64,000 nucleotides of DNA, taken from an uncultured Brevibacillus sp. (GTDB taxonomy: Bacteria; Bacillota; Bacilli; Brevibacillales; Brevibacillaceae). The notes beneath the pieces are model-generated. The model saw only the letters and a list, made by a program, of their open reading frames with translations, made no database searches and was not told the origin of the DNA. Of the stretch, positions 7,020 to 17,985 are shown one piece after another. Every line of letters begins with the position of its first letter. Within the stretch, counting starts at the first letter, position 1. The DNA is taken from the NCBI RefSeq assembly GCF_947502445.1, contig NZ_CANMZW010000008.1:124001-188000 (forward strand), in the 5' to 3' direction. The position numbers were made by a program, and so were the translations under genes.

Positions 7020-10000
7020 TTAATTGTGCTGATTGAATGAAAAAGAGATCGCAAATCCTCCCGAGAGAAGATACAAATAGCTCGATACTTCCACGTCCGG
7101 TTTGATGATTTGCTTGATCGCACGAACATAGAGCCTGATCTGACCCTCGTATCTTTTGGTCAGCTCCTCCACCGCTTTGGCGGATGGTTCTTTGGCTAGC
7201 CAGTCTGTCTTGAAATCGATCAGAACGAGACCTCCATTTTGCTCCTCCAGCAAGCAGTCAATCACCCCTTGGACAATAACCTGCTCTTTGCTCTCCTCGC
7301 CAAGCTCTGGCTCGACTTCTTGCGCTGGGATTGCTAGCGTAAAAGGCAGCTCGCGATGTACGACACGAGCCTGCTTCATGCGCTTGCCCAGTGGATCGGC
7401 AAAGAATCGAGCGATTTGTCCAACCTCTACCGCCTGCATCTGCTCTTCCGTTAAAAAGCGCTGTGCTGCAAGCGATGCCACCTGATCCCGAATATCTGCT
7501 TCATCCAACGAACGCTGCAAATCAAGATGCTGCATGACCAAGTGGGTAATTGTCCCTTTTTCGGCACCAGTGATGCGACTCGATTTATGCTCTGTCATAA
7601 ATTTCGGCTTTTCTGTAATAGAAGGAAGCATGACTGGCTGTCCACTCTTGCTTGTCTTCGCGTTTCGCTTTAGCTCACTGACACTCCACTTCGCTTGGAC
7701 ACGTGGCGCGATGCCGTGCGGGTCCTTCCAGTTCAAGCTGCTCTCGATGATACGCTGCAACCTCTCATCTTTCGGCCGCTCGGGGATTTGCTCCCGTCGT
7801 GTCATACGCTCCCATACAGACATTTCGTCGCTTTTTGAGTCCGTCTGCGCTCGCAGCTCATCTGCCTGATAAAAATGGAATGACCAGATCGAGTCATCTG
7901 GTATGGTTCGGACATTCACCATGTCACCAGTTCCTACCGTTTGTGGATAGGCTCTGAGTGGGCCAGCTTCCGGATGACGCAGCATTGCTCGGCCGACCCA
8001 GTCGAAATAGCCCTTCGCCTGTATCAAATCCTCATCACTCAGCCGCTCTTCGCCATCCTGGCGTCCCCAAACTGTTATGCTTTTCGCCAAGTCCTTGGCT
8101 GAGCCCACCAAAATGAGCTTTTCACGGGCGCGAGTGAGTGCCACATACAAAACGCGCATCTCTTCAGCTAGCATATCTCGTTTCAGCTGCTGGCGAATAC
8201 CTAATGCAGCAATGCTCGGATAGCGAACCAAAAGGGATGGCTCCACCGCCATAGGACCAAAGCCGAGGTCTTTGTGCAGCAGGAACTGACTTTTTAAATC
8301 CATCGTATTGAACTGCTTGCCCATTCCCGCTACAAATACAACCGGGAATTCCAGCCCCTTGCTTTTATGGATCGTCATGATGCGAACAACATCCTCGTTC
8401 TCTCCGATCGTCCTCGCTTCTCCCAAGTCATTGCCTGCCTCCTGCAAACGGTCGACAAAACGAAGAAACCGGAACAAGCCGCGATAAGAGCCTCCCTCAT
8501 ACTGCTTCGCACGGTCATACAAAGCACGCAGATTTGCTTGTCTCTGCTGACCATTTTCCAGCGCTGCCACATAATCGAGGTAGCCTGTTTCCCGATACAA
8601 AACAGAAAGCAGCTCTGACAGTGATCCTCTACGCGCTTCGGTCCGCCAGTCTTTCAGGCGACTCCAAAAATAGCGCAGTCTTTTTTCCCATGGCTCCTTG
8701 GCACTACGTTCCTCGGCATACTGAACGACAGCGAGATGAAAAGGCCCCGACGCATACTCAACCCGTATTTGTGCCAAGTCTTTCTCGCGCAGACCAACAA
8801 TCGGAGATCGCAGTACAGCGGCCAGCGGAATGTCTTGCAGCGGGTTGTCAATCACGCGCAGCAAAGAAAGCATCGTTTCCACTTCTGTCGCAGCGAAGTA
8901 ACCGGCTGTTTGCTCTGCGTACACAGGAATCCCTGCAGCTTTCAATTCTTCTTGAATCGTCTGTCCCCAGCCGGCAGTAGCCCGAAGCAAAATGACGATA
9001 TCCCGATAGGCAAGCGGACGCAATCCTCCTGCTTTTTTATCAAAAACGAGCAGCGGCGCTTCTCCTTCGCCAGGCTCCATCCAGCGGCGAATGCGACTCG
9101 CGATCAAACGTGCCTCCAACTGAGCTACGCTCGCTTCCTCGCCCGACTCACCTGCGCTCTCCGGAATCGCTGCCTCTGCGTCATCCGTTGCATCAGGCAC
9201 TTCTGATTGTCCAGCCTCTCCTTGACTGTTGCGGTCAATCATGTGCATTTCTACGCGCAACCGGTCCGCCTCCACGTCCGGGTACGAGGCGCGATTAATC
9301 AGCTCCGCAGAGCGATCGTAATCGATTTCCCCTACGCCGGGAGACATAATCTGGCGGAACAAATAGTTGACTGAATCGACAACCTCTCGCCTACTGCGAA
9401 AGTTAGCAGCCAGATCGATCCGCAAACCGGGTGCCTCAGTATCCTCGCTGGAATTGCCTGCGTCCTTCTTCTGGTAGGTCAAGTATTTATCCAGAAACAG
9501 CTTGGGCTCTGCCAAACGGAACCGATAAATACTTTGCTTGACGTCCCCTACCATAAAGCGGTTTGCCGCACGACCAGACCCTCCATCCTGGGAAACCATT
9601 TGCAAAATCGTCTCTTGTACAAGGTTAATATCTTGATACTCATCGACCAGAACCTCGGCAAATTGCACGCGCAATTGCTCAGACACGGAGGAAGGAATCA
9701 CGTTTCCTGCCTCACTACGCTCAGTCAATATGTGCAGAGCCAGGTGCTCCAAATCGCCAAAATCCACGAGGCTGCGGGCACGCTTTTCCTTTTGGAAAGC
9801 CTCAGCGAATGTAGTAACCAGCCTCGCAAGCGTCTGCATATGTGGCGCGATTCGCTCTAAATCAGCCAAGTACTGCTCGGGCGTCATGGAGAAATACTGC
9901 TCAAGCAGCTCGCCAATTTCCTTTTTCACGCTGTTTCGCAGCTCTTGCACCTGTTCCTTTATGTCAGGATCAGTGCCTTTCACTGGTGGCAGCTTGGCAA

Positions 10001-10859
10001 AGGTAATTCCTCGCACCGCTTGCACTGCGGCTTCCCAGCCTGCCAGACATGCTGTACTAGCGTAATCCAATGCAGCAGCCTCTGCCTCCAGAAGAGGCAA
10101 ATAGGCTGCAGGCCCTTCTGGTGAGGAAGCCAAATAGACAGCTCTTCGCATCTTGCCTGTCATGCTCCCCAGTGCAAGCTCTATAGACCTGAGTACACTT
10201 TTAGCCCAAAGCAGTCCATCCAATCCGCTCTTACTACCTACCTCAAACATGCCAGCGGCTTCTTCCAGCCAATGCGCCGGCTCCGGATGGCTTCGCGAAA
10301 ATTCATAGAGCCGCAGAAGCAAGATGGTAAGCGCTTGGTCGTCCTGTCCATCCAGCATGACATCCGCCAGTGCGTGAAAGTCGACGTCTTTTTCGTACCA
10401 TTCTTCCAATTGTTCTTCGAGCACGTCCTGACGCAAAAGCTCTCCTTCTAGCTGATCGGCTATGCGAAAATCAGGATCGAGATCAATCAAATAGTAATAC
10501 TGACGCAGGATTCCGAGGCAAAAGGAATGCAAGGTCGTAATGGTCGCCCGTTGAAGCAAAGCAAGCTGACGGCGCAGATGCCCAGAGTGAGGGTCGTCCT
10601 TTAACGCTTTTCTCAGCGCATCACCGATCCGATGGCGCATCTCCGCTGCAGCCGCATTGGTAAAGGTCACGACTAACAGCTGATCGACGCCAACCGGATC
10701 GCTCTCGTCCATGATTCGCCGAATGATGCGCTCGACCAGCACCGAGGTTTTACCTGATCCCGCAGCGGCTGCTACGAGTAAATTGTTTCCTCGCTGCGTA
10801 ATGGCTTGCCACTGTTCATCTGTCCATTGTTCAGGCTTAGTCTGTTGCTCTTGTGTCAT
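7020..10859 (-). CDS. addA: ATP-dependent helicase/nuclease subunit A
   Basis: Helicase-nuclease subunit of AddAB, which resects double-strand ends and loads RecA after Chi recognition. 1279 residues, slightly longer than B. subtilis AddA. UvrD/Rep-type helicase: Walker A AAAAGSGKT at about 31-39, motif II VDEYQDIN, QSIYRFR, motif V/VI region with TIHKSKGLEFPVVF and VALTRAREKL. The C-terminal PD-(D/E)XK nuclease shows VLIDFKTDW at about 1213-1221. An insertion near residues 550-590 is acidic and low-complexity. The start overlaps the end of addB by 23 bases, so the two are coupled. Confidence 0.97.
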   Translation of the reverse strand: MTQEQQTKPEQWTDEQWQAITQRGNNLLVAAAAGSGKTSVLVERIIRRIMDESDPVGVDQLLVVTFTNAAAAEMRHRIGDALRKALKDDPHSGHLRRQLALLQRATITTLHSFCLGILRQYYYLIDLDPDFRIADQLEGELLRQDVLEEQLEEWYEKDVDFHALADVMLDGQDDQALTILLLRLYEFSRSHPEPAHWLEEAAGMFEVGSKSGLDGLLWAKSVLRSIELALGSMTGKMRRAVYLASSPEGPAAYLPLLEAEAAALDYASTACLAGWEAAVQAVRGITFAKLPPVKGTDPDIKEQVQELRNSVKKEIGELLEQYFSMTPEQYLADLERIAPHMQTLARLVTTFAEAFQKEKRARSLVDFGDLEHLALHILTERSEAGNVIPSSVSEQLRVQFAEVLVDEYQDINLVQETILQMVSQDGGSGRAANRFMVGDVKQSIYRFRLAEPKLFLDKYLTYQKKDAGNSSEDTEAPGLRIDLAANFRSRREVVDSVNYLFRQIMSPGVGEIDYDRSAELINRASYPDVEADRLRVEMHMIDRNSQGEAGQSEVPDATDDAEAAIPESAGESGEEASVAQLEARLIASRIRRWMEPGEGEAPLLVFDKKAGGLRPLAYRDIVILLRATAGWGQTIQEELKAAGIPVYAEQTAGYFAATEVETMLSLLRVIDNPLQDIPLAAVLRSPIVGLREKDLAQIRVEYASGPFHLAVVQYAEERSAKEPWEKRLRYFWSRLKDWRTEARRGSLSELLSVLYRETGYLDYVAALENGQQRQANLRALYDRAKQYEGGSYRGLFRFLRFVDRLQEAGNDLGEARTIGENEDVVRIMTIHKSKGLEFPVVFVAGMGKQFNTMDLKSQFLLHKDLGFGPMAVEPSLLVRYPSIAALGIRQQLKRDMLAEEMRVLYVALTRAREKLILVGSAKDLAKSITVWGRQDGEERLSDEDLIQAKGYFDWVGRAMLRHPEAGPLRAYPQTVGTGDMVNVRTIPDDSIWSFHFYQADELRAQTDSKSDEMSVWERMTRREQIPERPKDERLQRIIESSLNWKDPHGIAPRVQAKWSVSELKRNAKTSKSGQPVMLPSITEKPKFMTEHKSSRITGAEKGTITHLVMQHLDLQRSLDEADIRDQVASLAAQRFLTEEQMQAVEVGQIARFFADPLGKRMKQARVVHRELPFTLAIPAQEVEPELGEESKEQVIVQGVIDCLLEEQNGGLVLIDFKTDWLAKEPSAKAVEELTKRYEGQIRLYVRAIKQIIKPDVEVSSYLYLLSGGFAISFSFNQHN

Positions 10860-13800
10860 GGGTACCCTCCTCTCCTGTCATCTGCTGCTCAGCTAACATA
10901 CCCCATATTTGCTTGTTGTTCCATTTGGTTAGCTGCCTGTGCGCATTCCCACCTGTTTCCCCGTCAAACTGGCAGACAGGCTTGTATGAGCAGTAATCAC
11001 AGGCAGTCATCGTACCATTTGTATAGGGATCAATCTGAATTTCTCCATTGGTCATGCGCGTACTGATTTCTTTGACCGTATCCCGCACGTATGTGGTCAA
11101 AGCTTGAAACTGTTCTCTCGTCGCCACAGAAGAACGTGAGGAAAGCGTACCGTCCTTTTTGATCTCAAAAGGCACCAGCTCTGATGCTCCCTGCTCAACC
11201 TGTGCATCCATCATCCGTGCCAGCTCCGGATCAGCCAGCATCAGGCCTTTCATTCGCAAACGCTTCGCCCGTTCTTTTTGCGCTTCATCCGAGGTTAACA
11301 GTCGCTTGGCAGTTACGAACGGATCGGCTACCTGATAGTAAAAGACTCCGCCCATTTCGACCTTTTTCCCCAGCCACTGCTCCGCATTCGCCACCACGAC
11401 ATCGAGGTACACCAACAACTGCAGATTCAGACCATTCCAAACATCAGAGAGCTGAAGCTGCTTTGGACTCGATTTGTAATCGATGACGCGCAAGTAAGGA
11501 ACATCACTGTCGAGTGACTGGTCGACACGGTCGATTCGTCCGATCAGCTGCAAGTCTACGCCGTTTTCCAGAGAAAGTGAGAGGCCTGGCAAATCTGAAT
11601 TCGGGCCAAAGGATACCTCCAGCCCAACCGGGGCAAAACGGCTTCGCTTGGCATGCTCGCCCAACACGTAAATCGCTCTGCCTACAGCTCGCTTCAGCTT
11701 CCCGGACAAATACCGATAACGCGCTGTCCGCGTCAGGATACTGCTTCTGGTTGCTGGAACTAGCTCCTCGACTACAACGTTCGCCAAATCCATACTGTTT
11801 GCCTCGGTCAGCCTGCCCCATTCCAGGTTTTCCGCATTCATTTTCTCAACAGCCAGCTTGAGAGAAGCGTGAAACAGCTCACCGACGTCAAAGCGCTCCA
11901 GCTTGTACTGTGTACGCTCAGAAAGCCTGAGCCCGTGTGAGGAGAAATGGGAAAACGGACACGACTGGAACCGTTCCAGACGAGACACACTCATTTTAAG
12001 CTGGTTGCCGTACAGGCTTGCACTCGTTTCTCTGCTCAGCTCAACCGGCAAATTTTTGTATCGCAAACCGGACAACAGCCATTTTTCCCGCGCCTCTTCC
12101 GGGGAAAAGCGAATGAACCAGTCATAGACCTCCCACCAAAAAGGCGACAGCTCTCCTGTTTTTTTCATGCCTCGTACCAGTGTCAGCAGATGGCTAAAAA
12201 CGCGTCTCTGATTGCCCAGCAAAAAGATGTCATCCTCAGGCTCGCCTGTCGGTTCGTTATAAAACACATGCTGCGCCACATCTGGCAGCACTTCCTTGAC
12301 CCGCGAGAAGACGGAGGAAGGCAAAAGCGCCTTGCCTTCCTGATCAGCGAGAGCACAGCTCAAAAGCAAGCGCTCTGACGGGCTTGTCATAGCCTGATAC
12401 AAAAGGTACGGCTCCGCCATCAGGCGCTGCTTGGCTCCTGGCGCCAGAGACAGCCCCATTTCTGCTAGACGCTCCCGCTCTGCTTCATCCAAAATCCCTT
12501 CCTCTTTTGGTCGCAAAGGGATGACGCCTTCATTTACACCTAGTACAAACAAAGCTTTTACTTCGGGTTGCCGTGAACGCTCCATCGATCCGATCAATAC
12601 TTGATCCAGCGCAGGAGGGACAAGCCCGAGCTCGATAGTCTCCAAGCCGCTATCCAGGACACGGGCAAAGGTTGCCAGTTCCATGCTCTCATCGCCCATG
12701 ACCTCCACTACCTGGTCCATCAGCTCGACCAGCCCCGTCCACACCTGCCCATGTACCTGAGCCGTGTCCAAATCACCAGCTTCCTCTGCAGTCTGCTGCC
12801 ATTTTTCCAGCCTGTTCGGCACATCAAGCGCGATCAGGAGATTGTACAGGGCTGTCGTCATCTCCCTCACGTTTTTGCTTATCGCCTGCTTCATCTCTTT
12901 TTCAAACACAAGCAAGGGTGCCGCGTATTTGCGCCGCAGCTCATCGGCAATCGCGTCGTCCTCGGCTCCGTACTGCCCCCGAAAACGCCAAGCAGCTTCT
13001 TCGCCCCACTGGTAACCATACACACCATGTGCCAGCACGTAGTTTTCCAGACGGTCAATTTCCTTGCGGGTCGTCTCTTCGTCTGCGATATCGGCCGTGA
13101 GCAAATCCGTTTTCAAACAGCGGAAAACAGCATCATAGCGCCATCTGGTCACAATGACCTCCAGTGCCGAGCGAACCAGCTCCACCAGCGGATGGTGCAT
13201 CACGGTTCGTTTCTGATCGAGGAAGTGGGGAATCCCGTAATCCGTAAAGATCGCAGCAATCTCATCTGCGTACGTCCCTATCTCGCGAAGCAAAATACCC
13301 ATATCCCTCCAGCGATACCCTTCTTCCCTTGCGAGCGCAAGAATTTTCAAGGCGGCTGCTTCTACTTCTGCCCGCCTGTTTACCGCCGCCGCTAATACTA
13401 CCTCGTCCTTTCGCTCTGCTAGTGGAGAGAAACCGGTATCACCCCATTGGAAATACGCATGCTCCATGTGCCGCAGCCACGGACTGCTGGAGAAACGATG
13501 CGCTTCAGTCAATAGAAGTGGTTTGACAACTGCCACACCTGCTTCACGTGCCATCAGTGAAAGAGCTTGATAGGTGCGCAAGGTAGGGTGAAACAAGCCC
13601 AGCTCATCGACAGAAGCATCTCGTTCATGCGGATCAAGCGTGAGGGCAATCGTTACCTGCTTGGCATGAACCATCAATTGCTCAATCAGACGCAGCTCTT
13701 GATTGGTGAACCCCGTAAAGCCATCTATGAATATCTCTGCTTGCCTGATATACGCGGAATCTTGCACCATGACAGCGACACGGTTCAAAATATCGTCCGC

Positions 13801-14322
13801 ATCACAGTACCCTTCCGCCAAATATGCTTCATACGCATTTATGATCAGTCGCAGGTCATTTATCTTTTGATTCAGATTAGCCGTTCCCCACTCCAGATTT
13901 TCTGTATGCGGAAACGACACACCATAAGACTTGCATTCACTGATTAAACGCCCAAGCTGCGTGGCAAACCCCGGCTGCATCGAAGCTCGGCCAAATACTT
14001 GAAGCTCCTCTTTATGCCGCTCCAGCAGCATCCGCAGCACCATATGCTTGCCCAAATCATCGACAGGTACCGTCGTCAAATCTCCCAACTCCTGCATCAA
14101 GCGATGGGCCAGACGCCCAAAGCTGAGTACCTGCGTACCCATGACACCACCCAGCCCAGGGAGAGTAGCCAGCGCATACTCTTCCTGAAAGCTGGCCTGT
14201 TCAGGAACTAACAGGATCATGGGTGTACCGAGAGGGCTTAGTCGCAGCCGCTCTTGGATCTGGCGATGAATGACGTCCGTTTTTCCAGTTCCCGCTCGTC
14301 CCAGTATAAATTGGACTGCCAT
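10837..14322 (-). CDS. addB: ATP-dependent helicase/deoxyribonuclease subunit B
   Basis: Partner of AddA; reads Chi and cuts the 5' strand. 1161 residues, as in B. subtilis (about 1166). N-terminal Walker A GRAGTGKT at residues 8-15. The C-terminal nuclease shows RVIDYKSSP and the iron-sulfur cysteines that clamp it: one in RFQSCPFSHF and three in CDYCSYKPVC. All key residues look intact. It starts 15 bases after the sbcC stop and overlaps addA by 23 bases. Confidence 0.96.
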   Translation of the reverse strand: MAVQFILGRAGTGKTDVIHRQIQERLRLSPLGTPMILLVPEQASFQEEYALATLPGLGGVMGTQVLSFGRLAHRLMQELGDLTTVPVDDLGKHMVLRMLLERHKEELQVFGRASMQPGFATQLGRLISECKSYGVSFPHTENLEWGTANLNQKINDLRLIINAYEAYLAEGYCDADDILNRVAVMVQDSAYIRQAEIFIDGFTGFTNQELRLIEQLMVHAKQVTIALTLDPHERDASVDELGLFHPTLRTYQALSLMAREAGVAVVKPLLLTEAHRFSSSPWLRHMEHAYFQWGDTGFSPLAERKDEVVLAAAVNRRAEVEAAALKILALAREEGYRWRDMGILLREIGTYADEIAAIFTDYGIPHFLDQKRTVMHHPLVELVRSALEVIVTRWRYDAVFRCLKTDLLTADIADEETTRKEIDRLENYVLAHGVYGYQWGEEAAWRFRGQYGAEDDAIADELRRKYAAPLLVFEKEMKQAISKNVREMTTALYNLLIALDVPNRLEKWQQTAEEAGDLDTAQVHGQVWTGLVELMDQVVEVMGDESMELATFARVLDSGLETIELGLVPPALDQVLIGSMERSRQPEVKALFVLGVNEGVIPLRPKEEGILDEAERERLAEMGLSLAPGAKQRLMAEPYLLYQAMTSPSERLLLSCALADQEGKALLPSSVFSRVKEVLPDVAQHVFYNEPTGEPEDDIFLLGNQRRVFSHLLTLVRGMKKTGELSPFWWEVYDWFIRFSPEEAREKWLLSGLRYKNLPVELSRETSASLYGNQLKMSVSRLERFQSCPFSHFSSHGLRLSERTQYKLERFDVGELFHASLKLAVEKMNAENLEWGRLTEANSMDLANVVVEELVPATRSSILTRTARYRYLSGKLKRAVGRAIYVLGEHAKRSRFAPVGLEVSFGPNSDLPGLSLSLENGVDLQLIGRIDRVDQSLDSDVPYLRVIDYKSSPKQLQLSDVWNGLNLQLLVYLDVVVANAEQWLGKKVEMGGVFYYQVADPFVTAKRLLTSDEAQKERAKRLRMKGLMLADPELARMMDAQVEQGASELVPFEIKKDGTLSSRSSVATREQFQALTTYVRDTVKEISTRMTNGEIQIDPYTNGTMTACDYCSYKPVCQFDGETGGNAHRQLTKWNNKQIWGMLAEQQMTGEEGTHDTRATD

Positions 14323-14337
14323 GCTTCTCTTCCTCCC

Positions 14338-17300
14338 TTACTCCATTTCCAGCTGGAGCATACTTCCTTTTCCCATCGGCTCGGCAGGCGTCACGACCAG
14401 GCGACGCGGCATCCGAACACGAATTTCCGGGACGTGGCTGATCACGCCGATCGTAAAATCGTCCATACGCAATCTCTCCAGCGCGTCCATGACGACTTCC
14501 AGCAGCTCAGGATCGAGTGTTCCAAATCCTTCGTCGAGGAAAAAGAACTCCAGGCGACCGCCACGCATCTGAATTTCCATAGACAAGGCTAGAGCAAGAG
14601 ATAGTGAGGTCAGGAAGGTTTCTCCCCCAGACAGCGTGCTGACCGGGCGACGCATTCCTCCGGCACCCTCATCCCGCAAGACGAATTCCCCTTCGTCTCC
14701 AATTTCCAAGCCATAGCGATTGGCCGTCATCCGCTTGAGATGGTACGAAGCGTCCCTCGCGATCGAAACCAGCTTTTCTTCGGCGATAAATTGAACAAAT
14801 GCTTTCGCCTCAAACAGCTTTTTCAGCTCTTCCAGGCGGCTTTGCTCATCCTGCTGTTCTTCGAGCTGCTTTTGAACTTCCTGCCATTTCACATGGTTCT
14901 TTTCCATCCGATCGACATGCTCTTTTGCCACAGCCACTTGCTTTTGAGCGTCCTGGAAAAACTGCTCCCACTGTTGCCACGCCTCTTTTGCAGCTGCATA
15001 CTCCTCTTCGCTGAGCGTCCGTCCTGCCACTGCCTGAACCAATCGCTCTTCCTCGTAGCGCAGCTGTCTTTGGATTCTCTCAAAAGCTTCTACTTGTTCC
15101 TGTGCCTCTTGTAATTGCCCACGCTCTGCGTACAGCTGCTTCACCTGCTCAATAGTCGCAATTCCGCTTTCCTGCAGACTGGTAAATAACGTGTCATGGG
15201 CTTCCTGCCGTTGCCGGGTCAGTACAGCCAGTGCTTCGGAATACTTGACCAGATTGCTTTGTACGGCTTCACGCGCTTCCGCTGCTTCCTTTCGCTTCGC
15301 ATCTGCCTGTGTAGCAGCCTGGCGCAGTCCATGCAGCTTTTCCTCCAGCTGACGTATTCGCTCCTGGGCCGGCTGACCGCCAGTCCGTTCCAGCCACTGC
15401 ATGTGCTTTTGCTCCCACATGCGTTTTCTGTCCGCAAGCTTTTCCTTGAGAGCAGCTTCTCGTGACTTTCCTTCGAAACGACGTGTTCTTGCCGTTTCCA
15501 CCTGAGACATGAGGGTACCACGCAATACTTCCTTTTCCGTGCGTATGCGCTGCAGCTCAGCCAAACGCAGGTCCAGTCGTCTGATTTCCTCGTATTTCTG
15601 CTCAATTTCCTCTACAGGCACGTCTTTTCGTTTGGCATCGAGCTCGCCTGCTGCAAGCTTTTCCTGCTCCACAGCAGCTTCCAGGCGCTCTTTGCCCTCC
15701 TCTACAGCTTTAACAGACTGCTCCTGCAAGGTCACGCTTCTCTCCAGCAGGCGCTTGTGCTCTGCCTCTTCTTCGCGCAGCACCTCTACCTGCTTTTGCA
15801 GCTGTTCACGCTCTACTTTCGCACGCTCGCGTGCTGCTTGCTTCACAACTAGCTCTTTTTCCTCATGCTGATAGACTTGCAAAAGCTCTTCAAACGTTGC
15901 CACATCCCACGGCTTACCGTATCCACGGCACTCGTCCTTGATCTCCTCCAAGCGCCCTTCCAGCACGCTGCGCTCTTCCTTTAAAGCTGTGAGACGATCA
16001 TCAAAGGCGGTCAGCTCACCTTTTGCTCCAAGCAGCGCTTCTTTGGCGAGGCTCACCTGCTGCTCGGCTGTACGTACGGCCTCTTCAGCTGTTTTGATTC
16101 GTGTACGAAGCTCGTCTCCCTGTGAAGTAGCCAATGAACCGTCGCGACGATCCGTTCTATGCAGATGATGGGTAGAGCCGCATACGGGACATTCCTTGCC
16201 ATCCTCAAGTCGCTCCCGCAGAAAACGAGCCATGTTCTCTTGCTGCCACAGCTCCCATTCTTGTCGCAGCTGATCTCTTCTGGCGAGGGCATCTGCTACA
16301 GACGCTTCCTGCTTAGTAAAAGCATCGGACAGCGCACGGTAACGGGACTCAACCTGCTCCCGCTCTCCCGTAACCCGCTGCGATTTTTCCTGCCAATCTG
16401 CCACCTGCTTCAGTACCTCTCGCCACTGTCGCCCGGTTTGCTTCATCTCTGCCAGCACCGATCGCGCTTGCTCATAGTCCGCGTCGCTCATGACTGGCTG
16501 CTCTGTAAAAGCTGTCATTTGCTCTTTTAGCTGGGTCAGCCTGTTCGCACTCTTTTCCCAGCTTACTCGCCGTTCATTGGCTGTAATTGCTGCCTGCTGC
16601 AGCTGCTGCCTTGCCGCATTTTGAGCTGCTTCCAGCTCCTTCGTCTTTGCGTGCTCACGCTCCCATTGCTGCTTGGCCTCTCTCGCTGCACTGATCTGGG
16701 CACGCCACTCTGGGGTAACAGCTGCCTGCTGAAGCTGATTCTCGAGATTCTTCCATTCCTGCTCCCACTCTCGGAGCGCTGCTTCATCGCGCACCAGCTG
16801 CTCCTCTACCTGCGTCAGCGTGAGTGATACCTCGTTCCATTCCCGCTCCAAGTCTGTCCACTCCACGCGAATGGCCTTTAGCTCTTCTTCCCACTCCTGT
16901 GCTTGGACCAGCCTGCCTTTTTGTAAAATCAGATCTGGCTCTTGCTGCATCAGCTCAGAATGGGCACGCTTGTACTCGCTCTCTCTCTCCTCTAGCGCAA
17001 GATTCGCCTGTTCTTGCTGCTGCCTGCTTTGGCCCAATGCCTGCTCGGTCGAGAGCCACTCCTTGTCCAAACGCTCGTACTGTTGAACCAACGGCCAAAG
17101 ACGGATACTCGCTTCCCAGCTTTGGATGCTCGCTTTCCAAAGCGCCATCTGCGCTTCTTTTGCTGCATGCTCCTGCAAATGCGTTTGTACGGCAGACAGC
17201 TCCTGCTGCCACTGATGAAGCTGCTCCAGCTCCTTTTGCTTGCCGGCCAGCTCCTGCTTTTGCAACGTAAATTCCTGCTCTTTTTGCGCCGCTTCCTCCC

Positions 17301-17985
17301 ACGTTTGCCGTGCTTCCTCAAGCGCCTCGGGACCCGCTTCGCCTAGCGCAGCCATCTCGAGCTGCAAGCGATGCATCTGCTCCTTGGTCTGCTCCAGCGC
17401 ATGACGAACACGCTCACTCAGCTTTTCTCCATAGATGTGCAAACGAAACATCCGTTGCAGCATTTCATTGCGTTCACTGCCTTTTAACGTCAGGAAACGT
17501 GAGAATTGCCCCTGCGGCAAGACGACAGCCCGGGTAAAGTCTTGCAGGGTAAGACCAATCAAAGCTTCAATCGCAGCCGTGGCAGTAGTTGCCTTGGACT
17601 CCAAAACGACATCCGGCTCTCCTGTCAATGCTCCTGATTGGATAAGACGCACTTCTGGCTGTCTTTTATTCCCCTTTTTATCCAGACCAAATTCTCGTTC
17701 TACTGTATATTGCTTTCGCTCCGCCCCTTTTCCGAGCTCAAAGGTGAACGAAACAAATACACGCTGCTCCAGCTGATTCAATACTTCCTTTGGATGGTTA
17801 CCTCCACCTAAGCGAACCACCTGTCCATAGAGAGCGAGTGTAATGGCATCGAGGATCGTCGATTTCCCGCTGCCTGTAGGACCGAATATGCCAAATAATC
17901 CTGCCTGGCACAGAATTTCGAAATCAACCTCTTGCATTTCCCGATAGCTGTGCATCCCTGCCAGCTTTAATCGTATCGGTCTCAC
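14338..17985 (-). CDS. sbcC: Exonuclease subunit SbcC (Rad50-like ATPase)
   Basis: SMC-like ATPase of the SbcCD (Mre11-Rad50) nuclease, which opens hairpins and processes blocked DNA ends. 1215 residues: Walker A GPTGSGKSTILDAI near 35-48, then long Gln/Glu/Arg coiled coils. The zinc-hook CPVCGSTHH lies at about 600, and the C-terminal block has TLSGGETFLTSLSLALAL and FLDEGFGTLD. Start GTG overlaps the sbcD stop (GTGA); GGAGGAGG lies just upstream. The coiled-coil part gives rise to many spurious opposite-strand open frames. Confidence 0.96.
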   Translation of the reverse strand: MRPIRLKLAGMHSYREMQEVDFEILCQAGLFGIFGPTGSGKSTILDAITLALYGQVVRLGGGNHPKEVLNQLEQRVFVSFTFELGKGAERKQYTVEREFGLDKKGNKRQPEVRLIQSGALTGEPDVVLESKATTATAAIEALIGLTLQDFTRAVVLPQGQFSRFLTLKGSERNEMLQRMFRLHIYGEKLSERVRHALEQTKEQMHRLQLEMAALGEAGPEALEEARQTWEEAAQKEQEFTLQKQELAGKQKELEQLHQWQQELSAVQTHLQEHAAKEAQMALWKASIQSWEASIRLWPLVQQYERLDKEWLSTEQALGQSRQQQEQANLALEERESEYKRAHSELMQQEPDLILQKGRLVQAQEWEEELKAIRVEWTDLEREWNEVSLTLTQVEEQLVRDEAALREWEQEWKNLENQLQQAAVTPEWRAQISAAREAKQQWEREHAKTKELEAAQNAARQQLQQAAITANERRVSWEKSANRLTQLKEQMTAFTEQPVMSDADYEQARSVLAEMKQTGRQWREVLKQVADWQEKSQRVTGEREQVESRYRALSDAFTKQEASVADALARRDQLRQEWELWQQENMARFLRERLEDGKECPVCGSTHHLHRTDRRDGSLATSQGDELRTRIKTAEEAVRTAEQQVSLAKEALLGAKGELTAFDDRLTALKEERSVLEGRLEEIKDECRGYGKPWDVATFEELLQVYQHEEKELVVKQAARERAKVEREQLQKQVEVLREEEAEHKRLLERSVTLQEQSVKAVEEGKERLEAAVEQEKLAAGELDAKRKDVPVEEIEQKYEEIRRLDLRLAELQRIRTEKEVLRGTLMSQVETARTRRFEGKSREAALKEKLADRKRMWEQKHMQWLERTGGQPAQERIRQLEEKLHGLRQAATQADAKRKEAAEAREAVQSNLVKYSEALAVLTRQRQEAHDTLFTSLQESGIATIEQVKQLYAERGQLQEAQEQVEAFERIQRQLRYEEERLVQAVAGRTLSEEEYAAAKEAWQQWEQFFQDAQKQVAVAKEHVDRMEKNHVKWQEVQKQLEEQQDEQSRLEELKKLFEAKAFVQFIAEEKLVSIARDASYHLKRMTANRYGLEIGDEGEFVLRDEGAGGMRRPVSTLSGGETFLTSLSLALALSMEIQMRGGRLEFFFLDEGFGTLDPELLEVVMDALERLRMDDFTIGVISHVPEIRVRMPRRLVVTPAEPMGKGSMLQLEME

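Noticed and set aside
12601-13395. Plus-strand open frame of 264 codons opposite addB
   Set aside because: Lies wholly inside addB on the other strand with no ribosome site or recognisable domain.
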